Shown here: piece after piece, positions 16,316-24,096 of the stretch
Layout: each line of letters opens with the position of its first letter
Numbering within the stretch: position 1 is the stretch's first letter
Assembly (NCBI RefSeq): GCF_002090075.1
Contig: NZ_BBRI01000004.1
Location: 62,001-126,000 of the forward strand
Source: Demequina sp. NBRC 110052
GTDB taxonomy: Bacteria > Actinomycetota > Actinomycetes > Actinomycetales > Demequinaceae
Length of the DNA: 64,000 nt
Direction of reading: 5' to 3'
Made by a program: the position numbers and the translations under genes
Notes under the pieces: generated by a model
What the model was told of the DNA's origin: nothing
The model's database searches: none
Seen by the model: the letters and a program-made list of their open reading frames with translations, nothing else

Positions 16316-17713
16316 ATGACGGACCTGGACCTCGGCGGCCTGTCGCTCGACGAAGCCGAGCGTGAGATCTACGCCCACATCATCTCCCGCAGCCCCGAGC
16401 ACGACTTCGAGCCCACGCTCGAGCGTGTGCAGGCGGCGTGCGAACTGCTCGGCGACCCACAGCGGGCCTACAAGGTGATCCACCTGACGGGCACCAACGG
16501 CAAGACCTCCACAGCGAGGATGGCGGAGTCCCTGGTGCGCGAGCACGGGCTGCGCACCGGACTGTTCACCTCGCCGCACCTCACCACGGTGCGCGAGCGC
16601 ATCCAGATCGACGGCGAGCCGATCTCGCAGGAGGACTTCATCCGGCTGTGGCAGGACGTCGCGCCGATCCTGCACATGGTGGACGCGCGTTCGACGTCCG
16701 AAGGCGGACCTCGCATGAGCTTCTTCGAGGTGCTCGTGGTGCTCGCGTACGCGGCCTTCGCCGACGCCCCCGTGGACGTCGCTGTGGTCGAGGTCGGGAT
16801 GGGCGGCGTGTGGGACGCGACCAACGTCGCGGACGGCGACGTCTCCGTCATCGCGCCCGTCGCGATGGATCATGCGCAGTGGCTGGGCGATTCGCTCGTC
16901 GACATCGCGAGCGAGAAGGCGGGGATCATCAAGGACGGCGCCGTCGCGGTCGTCGCGCACCAGCCCGACGCGGTCGAGCCCGTCCTCGCGGAGGCCGCCA
17001 GGGAACGTGGCGCACGAGCGCTGTGGGAGGGCGAGGAGCTCGAGGTCGTGGACCGCAGCCCCGGCGTCGGCGGTCAGCTCGTGACGCTGCGCACTCCCGC
17101 GGCCACCTATGCCGACGTCTTCGTGCCGCTGTACGGCGAGTACCAGGCGCACAACGCGCTGCTCGCGCTCACGGCGGTCGAGGCGCTCATGGCAGACGGG
17201 GGAGAGCCGCGCGCGCTGGACGGCTCCGCCGTCGAGGCGGGGTTCGGCGCCGTGACGTCGCCCGGGCGTCTCGAGGCGGTGCGCACCTCGCCGATGATCC
17301 TGGTGGACGCCGCGCACAACCCGGCGGGCGCCGAGGCGCTCGTGGGCGCACTCGACGAGTCGTTCCACTTCGAGGCGCTCGTGGGCGTGGTCGGCGTGCT
17401 CACCGACAAGGACGCCGAGGGCATCCTCGGCGCGCTCGAGCCTGCGCTCGACCACGTCGTGGTCACCGCGTCGAGCTCGCCGCGCGCGATCCCGGCGGAC
17501 GACCTCGCGGCCATCGCGCGCGACGTCTTCGGGGATGATCGGGTCTCGGTTGCCAGCTCGGTGCCCGACGCGCTCGACCAGGCCGTGCAGATCGCGGAAC
17601 GCGATCACGACATGGGTGCGGGCGTGCTCGTCGTGGGCTCGATCACGCTCGTCGCCGACGCGCGGGTGCTGCTCGGAGCCGACAAGCGCAAGGGGACGGG
17701 GCAGGCGCGATGA
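16316..17713 (+). CDS. folC: Folylpolyglutamate synthase/dihydrofolate synthase, copy 2
   Basis: 465 residues with the full family set: TGTNGKTSTA near residue 60, TSPHLTTVRERIQIDG, VEVGMGGVWDATN, DHAQWLGDSLVDIASEKAGIIKDG and VDAAHNPAG. This copy keeps the canonical LGD...IA..KAGIIK region, so it is the better candidate for housekeeping FolC. Its stop overlaps the ATG of a DUF4233 gene, the usual actinobacterial folC neighbour, which supports the same conclusion. It converts 7,8-dihydropteroate to dihydrofolate and extends the glutamate tail. Confidence 0.92.
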   Translation: MTDLDLGGLSLDEAEREIYAHIISRSPEHDFEPTLERVQAACELLGDPQRAYKVIHLTGTNGKTSTARMAESLVREHGLRTGLFTSPHLTTVRERIQIDGEPISQEDFIRLWQDVAPILHMVDARSTSEGGPRMSFFEVLVVLAYAAFADAPVDVAVVEVGMGGVWDATNVADGDVSVIAPVAMDHAQWLGDSLVDIASEKAGIIKDGAVAVVAHQPDAVEPVLAEAARERGARALWEGEELEVVDRSPGVGGQLVTLRTPAATYADVFVPLYGEYQAHNALLALTAVEALMADGGEPRALDGSAVEAGFGAVTSPGRLEAVRTSPMILVDAAHNPAGAEALVGALDESFHFEALVGVVGVLTDKDAEGILGALEPALDHVVVTASSSPRAIPADDLAAIARDVFGDDRVSVASSVPDALDQAVQIAERDHDMGAGVLVVGSITLVADARVLLGADKRKGTGQAR

Positions 17714-18126
17714 GCGAGACGCAGACCAGGCCGCAGCGCTCGGCGCGGCTGATCTTCACGCAGACGGTGCTCGCGCTGCAGGGGATCGCGGCGCTCTTCG
17801 CCGCGATCGTGTCGCTGGGTCTCGGCAAGGCCGGCATGCTCGGCGGCTGGGTCGACCTCGCGCCCCAGGCGCTCGTGATCGGCGGGCTCGTCCTGATGCT
17901 GCTGCTCCTTGCTGCTTCGGGAGTGCAGCAGCGCCCCTGGGGGCGCTGGCTGGGATGGGTGCTTCAGGCGCCGATGATCGCCGCCGGCGTCGCGGTGCCT
18001 GCGATCGGCGTCATCGGCCTCATGTTCCTCGCGCTGTGGATCACGGCGCTGCGGCTCGGCGGCCGCATCGACCGCGAGCGTGCCGAGCGCGCAGCGGTGG
18101 CTGCGGGCCATGAGGACGACGCATGA
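17710..18126 (+). CDS. DUF4233 membrane protein
   Basis: 138 residues with four hydrophobic segments, a basic N-terminus and an acidic, charged C-terminus. Length, topology and position immediately after folC (4-bp ATGA overlap) fit the actinobacterial DUF4233 family, which is of unknown function. The following membrane-protein gene overlaps it in the same way. Confidence 0.75.
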   Translation: MSETQTRPQRSARLIFTQTVLALQGIAALFAAIVSLGLGKAGMLGGWVDLAPQALVIGGLVLMLLLLAASGVQQRPWGRWLGWVLQAPMIAAGVAVPAIGVIGLMFLALWITALRLGGRIDRERAERAAVAAGHEDDA

Positions 18127-18584
18127 GCCGGCTGCTGTGGAGCGTCGGCGGCCTGCTCGCCGCAGGCGTGATCGGACTGAGCATGCTGTTCTGGGCTCTC
18201 GAACGCACCGTGCTCGTGAGCTACGCGGCTGGCGCCGACGCGAACCCACCGCTCAGGATCTACGTGCTGCTGTTCCTGGGCCTGTCGATCTCGAGCATCG
18301 CAGGCTTCCTCGCGCTGCTGCGATGGTCGCGCTACCTGCGGGATCACCCCGGCACGCCGCAGGCGCCCGTGTGGCTGCTCGTGATCGTCGGCGGCCTCGC
18401 GGTGGCGGCACTCGTCACGGCCATCGCCACGCACGCCGCCTACATACGCTCCCTGAGCGTGGTGCCGGTGGACCCCAACCAGGGCTACATCGCCTTCCAG
18501 GCGTCCATGGGAGCCATCATCGGCATCTGCCTCGTGCTCCTCGGCGCGCGATGGGCGCCCGGCTACAAGCACGTGCCCGCCTGA
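18123..18584 (+). CDS. Small four-helix membrane protein, function unknown
   Basis: 153 residues with four predicted membrane segments (residues about 5-27, 45-65, 82-103 and 125-143). The ATG overlaps the upstream stop by 4 bp, so it is translationally coupled to folC-DUF4233. No motif is recognised. The genes may form one transcript with folC. Confidence 0.65.
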   Translation: MSRLLWSVGGLLAAGVIGLSMLFWALERTVLVSYAAGADANPPLRIYVLLFLGLSISSIAGFLALLRWSRYLRDHPGTPQAPVWLLVIVGGLAVAALVTAIATHAAYIRSLSVVPVDPNQGYIAFQASMGAIIGICLVLLGARWAPGYKHVPA

Positions 18585-18648
18585 TCTGACCGGACCCGCC
18601 TCGAAGGCGCGTGCGAAGCGACCGGGAGTGCGGCGTCGGGCGTGTGGC

Positions 18649-19155
18649 CTAGACGGAGACGATCGCGTTCAGGTCGTACGCCGCCAGCGCCTCGCGGCCG
18701 GGGAGGTCGGCGATCTCCATGAGGAAGCTGAAGCGCACGCTCGCGGCACCCGCACGCTCGAGCATCTCCGCGACCGCGAGAGCGGTGCCGCCGGTCGCGA
18801 GCACGTCGTCGATCACGAGGACATGCTTGCCCTCGATTCCCTGCGGGTTGATCGTCAGCTCGGACGAGCCGTACTCCATCGTGACCTCGGCCTCGAGGAG
18901 GTCCCCGGGCATCTTGCCCTTCTTGCGCACCATCGCCATGCCGACGCCGAGCGTCTGCGCCACGACGGGCGCGAAGATGAAGCCGCGCGCATCCACCCCG
19001 ACCACGATGTCCACCTGGGAACCACGCGGTGGCATGAGGTCGATGCACGCCTCGCGGAAGCGCTCGGGGCTCGCCAGAATGGGCGCGATGTCGTAGAACA
19101 GGATGCCGTCGACGGGGAAGTCGGGATACGTGTCGAAGTCCTCGAGCGTGATCAT
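18649..19155 (-). CDS. apt: Adenine phosphoribosyltransferase
   Basis: 168 residues. The PRPP-binding motif VLVIDDVLATGG lies at residues 112-123, and the family segments VGVDARGFIF and MVRKKGKMPG are present. It salvages adenine with PRPP to AMP in the cytoplasm. The ATG at 19155 gives normal family length; AGGA lies about 8 nt upstream. The usual FRDITP segment reads FYDIAP. It is divergently transcribed from ndk with 58 bp between starts, so two nucleotide-metabolism genes share a control region. Confidence 0.93.
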   Translation of the reverse strand: MITLEDFDTYPDFPVDGILFYDIAPILASPERFREACIDLMPPRGSQVDIVVGVDARGFIFAPVVAQTLGVGMAMVRKKGKMPGDLLEAEVTMEYGSSELTINPQGIEGKHVLVIDDVLATGGTALAVAEMLERAGAASVRFSFLMEIADLPGREALAAYDLNAIVSV

Positions 19156-19200
19156 GCATCCATCCTGGCACGAGCCGGGCGCGGTCCGCGGCGAGGGCGA

Positions 19201-19206
19201 TAGGCT
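19201..19206 (+). promoter_or_regulatory. -10 element TAGGCT, leaderless promoter for ndk
   Basis: TAGGCT is followed by 7 nt and the ATG at 19214. No Shine-Dalgarno sequence is seen in the gap. Confidence 0.45.
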
Positions 19207-19213
19207 CGCAGGC

Positions 19214-19630
19214 ATGGAACGCACTCTGATCCTCGTGAAGCCCGACGGCGTCAAGCGCGGCCTGTCGGGGGAGATCCTGCGCCGCATCGAGGGGAAGGGC
19301 TACCGCCTCGTCGCGGTGGAGCTTCGCCAGGCGACGCCGCAGCTGCTCGGCAAGCACTATGCGGAGCACGCGGGCAAGCCCTTCTACGAGGCGCTCGTCG
19401 AGTTCATGCTCTCCGGCCCGACGCTCGCGATCGTCGCGGAAGGCCAGCGAGTAATCGAGGGGTTCAGATCCCTCGCGGGCACGACCGACCCGACGTCGGC
19501 GGCTCCAGGCACCATCAGGGGCGACCTGGGACGCGACTGGGGCCTCAAGGTCATGCAGAACCTGGTGCACGGCTCGGACTCGCCCGAGTCGGCTGCGCGC
19601 GAGATCGGCATCTGGTTCCCCGAGCTCTAG
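19214..19630 (+). CDS. ndk: Nucleoside diphosphate kinase
   Basis: 138 residues, family length. The catalytic His is H119 in NLVHGSDSPESA; the N-terminal LILVKPDGVKRG and the TIRGDLGRDWG loop are conserved. It equilibrates NTP and NDP pools. The gene ends at 19630 in a 220-bp gap before the YqhA-like gene. I see no clear terminator hairpin in that gap. Confidence 0.96.
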   Translation: MERTLILVKPDGVKRGLSGEILRRIEGKGYRLVAVELRQATPQLLGKHYAEHAGKPFYEALVEFMLSGPTLAIVAEGQRVIEGFRSLAGTTDPTSAAPGTIRGDLGRDWGLKVMQNLVHGSDSPESAAREIGIWFPEL

Positions 19631-19742
19631 CGCAGGGCACCGCCCTTCCCGGTTTCTCCCTTTTGTCCCCTCGAGCAGGGCTTTCTGTGTACGTGGGGCC
19701 TTCCTTCCGCATGCCCTGACCGGTATGGTGCGAATGCGGTCG

Positions 19743-19760
19743 GTGTGACGTAGATCACAC
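19743..19760. promoter_or_regulatory. CRP/GlxR-type site GTGTGA-N6-TCACAC
   Basis: The sequence is a perfect 6+6 palindrome with 6-bp spacer (core TGTGA-N6-TCACA at 19744-19759), identical to the CRP/GlxR consensus. It lies about 90 bp before the GTG at 19851. A TATGGT hexamer at 19724-19729 could be a -10, which would place the site just downstream of transcription start and favour repression. Confidence 0.6.
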
Positions 19761-19850
19761 GGAACCGGACGTCCCCCGCGTCGGCGCCCTGTGCTGGGCT
19801 CGGCCCGCGATCGCATCTGATCCGCAGGGCACCGTGCTGAGGGAGGCGCC

Positions 19851-19916
19851 GTGAGGGAATGATACGAGGACGCGCTTGAGACCGTCCTGTTCGCGAGCAG
19901 ATGGATCCTGGCGCCG
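19851..19916 (+). other. Interrupted N-terminus of the YqhA-like gene (in-frame TGA)
   Basis: GAGGGAGG followed by a GTG at 19851 forms a good translation start, but the fourth codon (19860-19862) is TGA. The codons after it read YEDALETVLFASRWILAP, which matches the expected N-terminus of YqhA proteins and continues in frame into the downstream gene. No ATG, GTG or TTG lies between the TGA and 19917. A TGG-to-TGA change, sequencing error, readthrough or re-initiation are the options. Confidence 0.6.
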
Positions 19917-20474
19917 ATGTATCTGGGGCTCGTCGCTGGTCTCGTGCTGGTGACGGTGAAGTTCTTCCTGGAGTTCATCCATCTCGCCCAAGGGTTCAGC
20001 CTCGACTCGCCCGCCGACGAGGTGACGGTCGCCATCCTGACGCTCATCGACATCGCGCTGCTGGGAAACCTGATCCTCATCGTGATCTTCGCCGGCTACG
20101 AGAACTTCGTGTCCAAGATCAAGACCGCGGAGGACTCCGTGGACCGTCCCTCGTGGATGGGCCACGTGGACTTCTCCGGCCTCAAGATGAAGCTCATCGG
20201 CTCGCTCGTCGCGATCTCCGTGATCCTGCTGCTCAAGGACTTCGTGGCGGTCGCCGACGACCCCGACGTCGACTACGAGCCGATCGCGTGGCGCATCGGG
20301 CTGCACGTGACGTTCGTGATCTCCGGCGTGCTGTTCTCCGTCATGGACTACTGGGCCGCCAAACGGCAGGTGCTGCTCGCGCAGGCGCACCAGGACGAGC
20401 CGACGTCGGTCGCAGGCCCCCATGCGGGCGGGGTCTCGCACGTGGAGTCGGCTCCGGTCGACAGGATCCCGTGA
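19917..20474 (+). CDS. YqhA/UPF0114 family membrane protein (N-terminus interrupted)
   Basis: 185 residues from the first usable ATG. There are three to four membrane segments: residues 1-24, 38-62, 93-112 and about 125-145. The FAGYENFVSKI segment and the conserved GLKMKLIGSLVAIS stretch identify the UPF0114/YqhA family. Family proteins normally begin about 22 residues earlier, and that missing part is encoded in frame at 19863-19916 behind a TGA. Function in the family is poorly defined. The gene may therefore be functional with a shortened first helix, or a recent pseudogene. Confidence 0.75.
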   Translation: MYLGLVAGLVLVTVKFFLEFIHLAQGFSLDSPADEVTVAILTLIDIALLGNLILIVIFAGYENFVSKIKTAEDSVDRPSWMGHVDFSGLKMKLIGSLVAISVILLLKDFVAVADDPDVDYEPIAWRIGLHVTFVISGVLFSVMDYWAAKRQVLLAQAHQDEPTSVAGPHAGGVSHVESAPVDRIP

Positions 20475-20501
20475 GAGCTGCCTGCCCGACGCCTGGGCTG
20501 G

Positions 20502-21134
20502 CTACGCCTCGAAGCGCTGGTACCCGCCCGACCAGTACATGAGCGGCGGCCTTGCGTCCTGGGATCCGCGCAGGGCCGTGACGCGGGCGATGACCACGAT
20601 GTGGTCGCCCGCCTCGATCTCGCTCTCGATCTCGCACTCGAACCAGGACACACAGCCAGCGATCACGGGCGCGCCGCCCGGCGTCGCCGCCCACGCGACG
20701 CCGGCCCACTTGTCGGTGCCTGAGCGCGCGAACTGATTCGACAGCTCGCGCTGATCTTCCGCGAGCACCGAGATGGCGATGCGGTGGGCGTCACGGATCG
20801 TCGGATATGTGGTCGAGGTCGACATCACACTCAGGGCGACCAGCGGCGGGTCAAGAGACACGGAGAAGAAGCTCTGGCAGGTGAATCCTGCGGGTGCACC
20901 GTCGTGCATGCCCGTCACGATGGTGACGCCCGAGCCGAACGTGCCGAGCGCTGCCTTCAGCTGATCCCTATCCACGCCCAGCTCGTCGCGCGCGCGGGAG
21001 CCGGCACGAGCGTCGGGCAGGGGAGAGGGACGGCGCGACGAGGGGTCGGCGGCCGCATGCTCGACGATGTCGGTGAGAACTCCCGCGATATGGGCGGCGA
21101 GGACCTGGTCGCGCTCGGGCATCAGGAGGCTCAT
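20502..21134 (-). CDS. Flavin reductase domain protein (FMN reductase of a two-component oxygenase)
   Basis: 210 residues. From about residue 55 it has the flavin reductase-like fold: LKAALGTFGSGVTIVTG, the FTCQSFFSVSLDPPLVALSV block, and C-terminal H-I-V-V-I-A-R-V-T. It should supply reduced FMN by NAD(P)H oxidation. The ATG overlaps the stop of the oxygenase gene (ATGA), a tight coupling typical of such pairs. The first 50 residues are unusual for the family and contain a GCGTCGGGC motif (21010-21018). It is the last gene of the divergent catabolic operon. Confidence 0.83.
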   Translation of the reverse strand: MSLLMPERDQVLAAHIAGVLTDIVEHAAADPSSRRPSPLPDARAGSRARDELGVDRDQLKAALGTFGSGVTIVTGMHDGAPAGFTCQSFFSVSLDPPLVALSVMSTSTTYPTIRDAHRIAISVLAEDQRELSNQFARSGTDKWAGVAWAATPGGAPVIAGCVSWFECEIESEIEAGDHIVVIARVTALRGSQDARPPLMYWSGGYQRFEA

Positions 21135-22276
21135 GCCTCGTCCAGGAACCAGCCGCCGACCAGCCCCTGGCTGAACGGCACCGAGTACGCCATGAGGGCG
21201 CCGGCCTGCGCGTCGCGCTGGATCCGCTGCACCGGAGACTTCACCAGGTAGCCGCCACCGCCCGCGACGCGCACCATGAGCGCAGCGGTGCGCTTGGCCA
21301 CCTCGTTGGCGAGCATCTTCGCGGTGGTCGACGCCTGGATCCAGGCCTCGTCGCCTTGATCGGCGAGCCACGCGGCCCGCTCGGCGAGGGCCTTGGCGGC
21401 CTCGACCTCGGCCCACGCCATGCCGGTCTCCATGCGCACCCACTCAGCGTCCGCGAGGGTCGCCGTGGCGCCGGGCTTGGGCTTGGTGGCGGACGCCTTG
21501 AGCTGCGCGAGCGCGGCCTCGGCGATGCCGATCGAGATGAAGGCGAAGCCGACCGTGATGAGGTTCGCGTATGTCGGCGCAGGCGGCGCGCACAGGCGCT
21601 CCTTCAGCAGAGGAGTGGCGGCGAACGCGACGCCGCGCGAGCGGGTGGCACGCATGCCGCTGGTCTCGTCGATCGGCGGGAAGGACACCGTGTCATCCAC
21701 CGTCACCCCGAAGAACCCGCGGTGGCCGTCGACGCGGGCGTTCATGAAGAAGTGCGTCGCGACCTCGGAGCCGGTGATGAACATCTTGCGGCCAGTGAAA
21801 GACCAGCCGGCATCGGTCGCGGGCGCGTCCGTCTGCGAGGTGAGGAACAGGTTGCCCCCGCCCGGCTCGGACAGCGCGTTCGAGAACCGCGCGCCACGCG
21901 CAAGCTCCGACGCGAAGAAGGTCGCCTGCTCCGGAGCCGAGAGGGTGACGAGTGCGTGAGCGGCTCCGAGGTGCATGAGCCACAGCGTCGCGGCCGACGG
22001 GTGAGCCGTGGCGATCATGCGCACGACGGCCACGAGCGTCGCGTAGGACAGCGCCTCGCCGCCGTGCTCACGCGGCAGGAAGGCGGCGTCGAGGCCCGTC
22101 GCGTGCAGCGCTTCGAGGTGCTCGAGCGGGATCCGTGCGTCCCTATCGTCCTGCGCGACGGTGGCGGCGAGCTCAGGCAGGAGCGCGGCGACCCTGTCGA
22201 GCCAGACTCGCTCGTGCTCGGGTACGGCGGTGGGGCTGGGGGCAACGTCGACGGGGGCGGCGGAGGCGGTGGTCAT
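21131..22276 (-). CDS. Acyl-CoA dehydrogenase-fold flavin monooxygenase (DszC/SfnC-like)
   Basis: 381 residues of the acyl-CoA dehydrogenase fold: N-terminal helical domain, beta domain with LSEPGGGNLF and FTGRKMFITGSE, and C-terminal helices with GGGGYLVKSPVQRIQRDAQAG. The flavin reductase directly downstream and coupled to it argues for a reduced-flavin-dependent monooxygenase (DszC, SfnC and HsaA group) rather than a true dehydrogenase. AAGGA precedes the ATG at 22276. It lies in one operon with two deaminase-family hydrolases, so it may oxidise an N- or S-heterocycle. The substrate is unknown. Confidence 0.78.
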   Translation of the reverse strand: MTTASAAPVDVAPSPTAVPEHERVWLDRVAALLPELAATVAQDDRDARIPLEHLEALHATGLDAAFLPREHGGEALSYATLVAVVRMIATAHPSAATLWLMHLGAAHALVTLSAPEQATFFASELARGARFSNALSEPGGGNLFLTSQTDAPATDAGWSFTGRKMFITGSEVATHFFMNARVDGHRGFFGVTVDDTVSFPPIDETSGMRATRSRGVAFAATPLLKERLCAPPAPTYANLITVGFAFISIGIAEAALAQLKASATKPKPGATATLADAEWVRMETGMAWAEVEAAKALAERAAWLADQGDEAWIQASTTAKMLANEVAKRTAALMVRVAGGGGYLVKSPVQRIQRDAQAGALMAYSVPFSQGLVGGWFLDEA

Positions 22277-22305
22277 GAGGCAGTCCTTGTCGCTCGGGGT
22301 GCGGT

Positions 22306-24096
22306 TCAGTGGGAGTGGGAGTGAGTGTCGCCGGAGGTGAGCAGGTCGATGAATCGCTGGGATTCCACATCGATGAGGCCCAGCTCGGTGAGCCCGATCT
22401 CGGGGACGACGAACATGCCGACGAACGAGAGGATGATGTACGGCGCGCGAATCTCGCATCCGAGCGACGCAGCGGCGTCGTGTGCGGCAACCAGCAGAGC
22501 ATTCGTCTCCTCGAACGGGGCGTCGCTCATCACCCCGCCGATCGGCAGCGGAACGCGCGCGAGCACCTCGCCGTCGGCGACAGCGACGAAGCCGCCGCCG
22601 AGCGCACGCAGCTCCTCGATGGCGTGCAGCATGTCCGCGTCGGTGACGCCCACTGCCGCGATGTTCATGTTCATGCAGTTCATGCTGACCGCGATGGCTC
22701 CGCGCGTGAGGGCGAAGCCGCGGACGAAGCCGACGCCGCGCTCGCCGCTGCCGTGGTGGCGGTCCATGACGGTGATCTTCAGCATGTCCTGCGTGGGATC
22801 TGCACGCACGGTGCCGTCCACCACGGGGAGGGTGGCCGTCACGGCACGCTTGAAGTACCCGTGGTACATCTCCATGGCGCGCACCTCGACGGCGGCGACG
22901 CCCGCCGGAGCGGTGACCGCGAGCGTCGTCGGGTCCAGGGTGTCGGGCAGGCGGATCGTGCCGCGAGTCCACTCAGGAAGCACGTCCTCGTTGGTGAACA
23001 GCGGCTGACCCTCGCGGGCGACGACAGCGCCTGAGCTGAGCACCACTGACGGACGGGCCTCGGCGAGCTCGGGGATCACCAGCACATCGGCGAGCCGCGA
23101 GGGCGCGAGCACGCCGACGACCTGGTCGAGCCGGTAGTACTGCGCCGGCTGGGTGGTGGCCATGCGGTAGGCGAGCTGCGGGTCCACTCCCATGCTGATC
23201 GCCCGGCGCACGTGGTGGTCGATGTGGCCTTCGCTCACCAGGTCCGCGACCTGCTTGTCGTCAGCGCAGAAGCACAGCGACCTGAGCGCGGGTGCGACGG
23301 CGTCGAGATCGGCGAAGATGCTGTGCGTGTTGTCCGCGAGTGACGAGGCCATCACCGTGATCATGGCGCCCAGACGAGTGCGCTCAAGCACCTCGTCGAT
23401 CGTCACCGAGTTGTGGTCGTCGCTGACTCCGGCAGCGAGGTAGCCCCACAGCGACTCCTCGGTCTGCGCGGCGGTGTGACCCGTGATGCGGCGCCCCTGG
23501 ATGAGGGCCTCGCGGAAGCGCGCGCTCGAGACCTCCGAGTAGTCGAAGGGATTGGACTCGCCCAGCGTCACAGCGGAATTCTCTGCGAGCCGCGCGAGCA
23601 CCGTCTCCTCCGCGAGCCGTTGGCCGCCGCGCTCAAGCGTGTCGGACGCGGGTGCGGTGGGGGAGACCTGATGGAGGATTCTCAGGGGAGTGGTCGTGTC
23701 GAGCATGAACTCGAGGCCCCGCTCGCCCCAGATGTTGGCGGCGGCATTGGGGTCCGTGAGCACGGTCGTGGTGCCTTGCGGCACGCTGACGCGGCCGAGC
23801 TCCCCGGGGGTGAGGTTCGTGTACTCGATGTGCAGGTGCGCGTCGATGAACCCCGGCACCACGTACGAGCCCGACGCGTCGACCTCCTCGGTCGCCGAGG
23901 CGAACCTTCCCCATGGCGTGAGCGCGGCGATGTGGCGGCCGGCGACGACCACGTCGCGCTCGAGCCACTCCTCGGTGCCGGGCGACTGCACGAGCCCGCC
24001 TCGGATGATGAGGTCTGGCGTCTCGGCGCCCGACGCCACCGCCCGCAGGCGGACGAGCTCGGCGGTACTGGGGTACAGGTCACGCATCTGCGTCAT
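22306..24096 (-). CDS. Adenine deaminase (Ade)-family amidohydrolase
   Basis: 596 residues with Ade architecture: composite beta domain, TIM barrel starting VPGFIDAHLHIEYTNLTPGEL (metal-binding HxH), and a C-terminal domain with GFVRGFALTRGA and NMNIAAVGV...ELRALGGG. Two places depart from the family norm as I know it. The usual SDHE-type motif is GVSDDHNSV, and the following I-R-E-G-S-type loop is VMASSLADN. The product ends in a His-rich SHSH. Its ATG overlaps the stop of the neighbouring ADA-like gene (ATGA). Family chemistry is hydrolytic deamination of adenine; the changes leave the true substrate open. Confidence 0.8.
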   Translation of the reverse strand: MTQMRDLYPSTAELVRLRAVASGAETPDLIIRGGLVQSPGTEEWLERDVVVAGRHIAALTPWGRFASATEEVDASGSYVVPGFIDAHLHIEYTNLTPGELGRVSVPQGTTTVLTDPNAAANIWGERGLEFMLDTTTPLRILHQVSPTAPASDTLERGGQRLAEETVLARLAENSAVTLGESNPFDYSEVSSARFREALIQGRRITGHTAAQTEESLWGYLAAGVSDDHNSVTIDEVLERTRLGAMITVMASSLADNTHSIFADLDAVAPALRSLCFCADDKQVADLVSEGHIDHHVRRAISMGVDPQLAYRMATTQPAQYYRLDQVVGVLAPSRLADVLVIPELAEARPSVVLSSGAVVAREGQPLFTNEDVLPEWTRGTIRLPDTLDPTTLAVTAPAGVAAVEVRAMEMYHGYFKRAVTATLPVVDGTVRADPTQDMLKITVMDRHHGSGERGVGFVRGFALTRGAIAVSMNCMNMNIAAVGVTDADMLHAIEELRALGGGFVAVADGEVLARVPLPIGGVMSDAPFEETNALLVAAHDAAASLGCEIRAPYIILSFVGMFVVPEIGLTELGLIDVESQRFIDLLTSGDTHSHSH

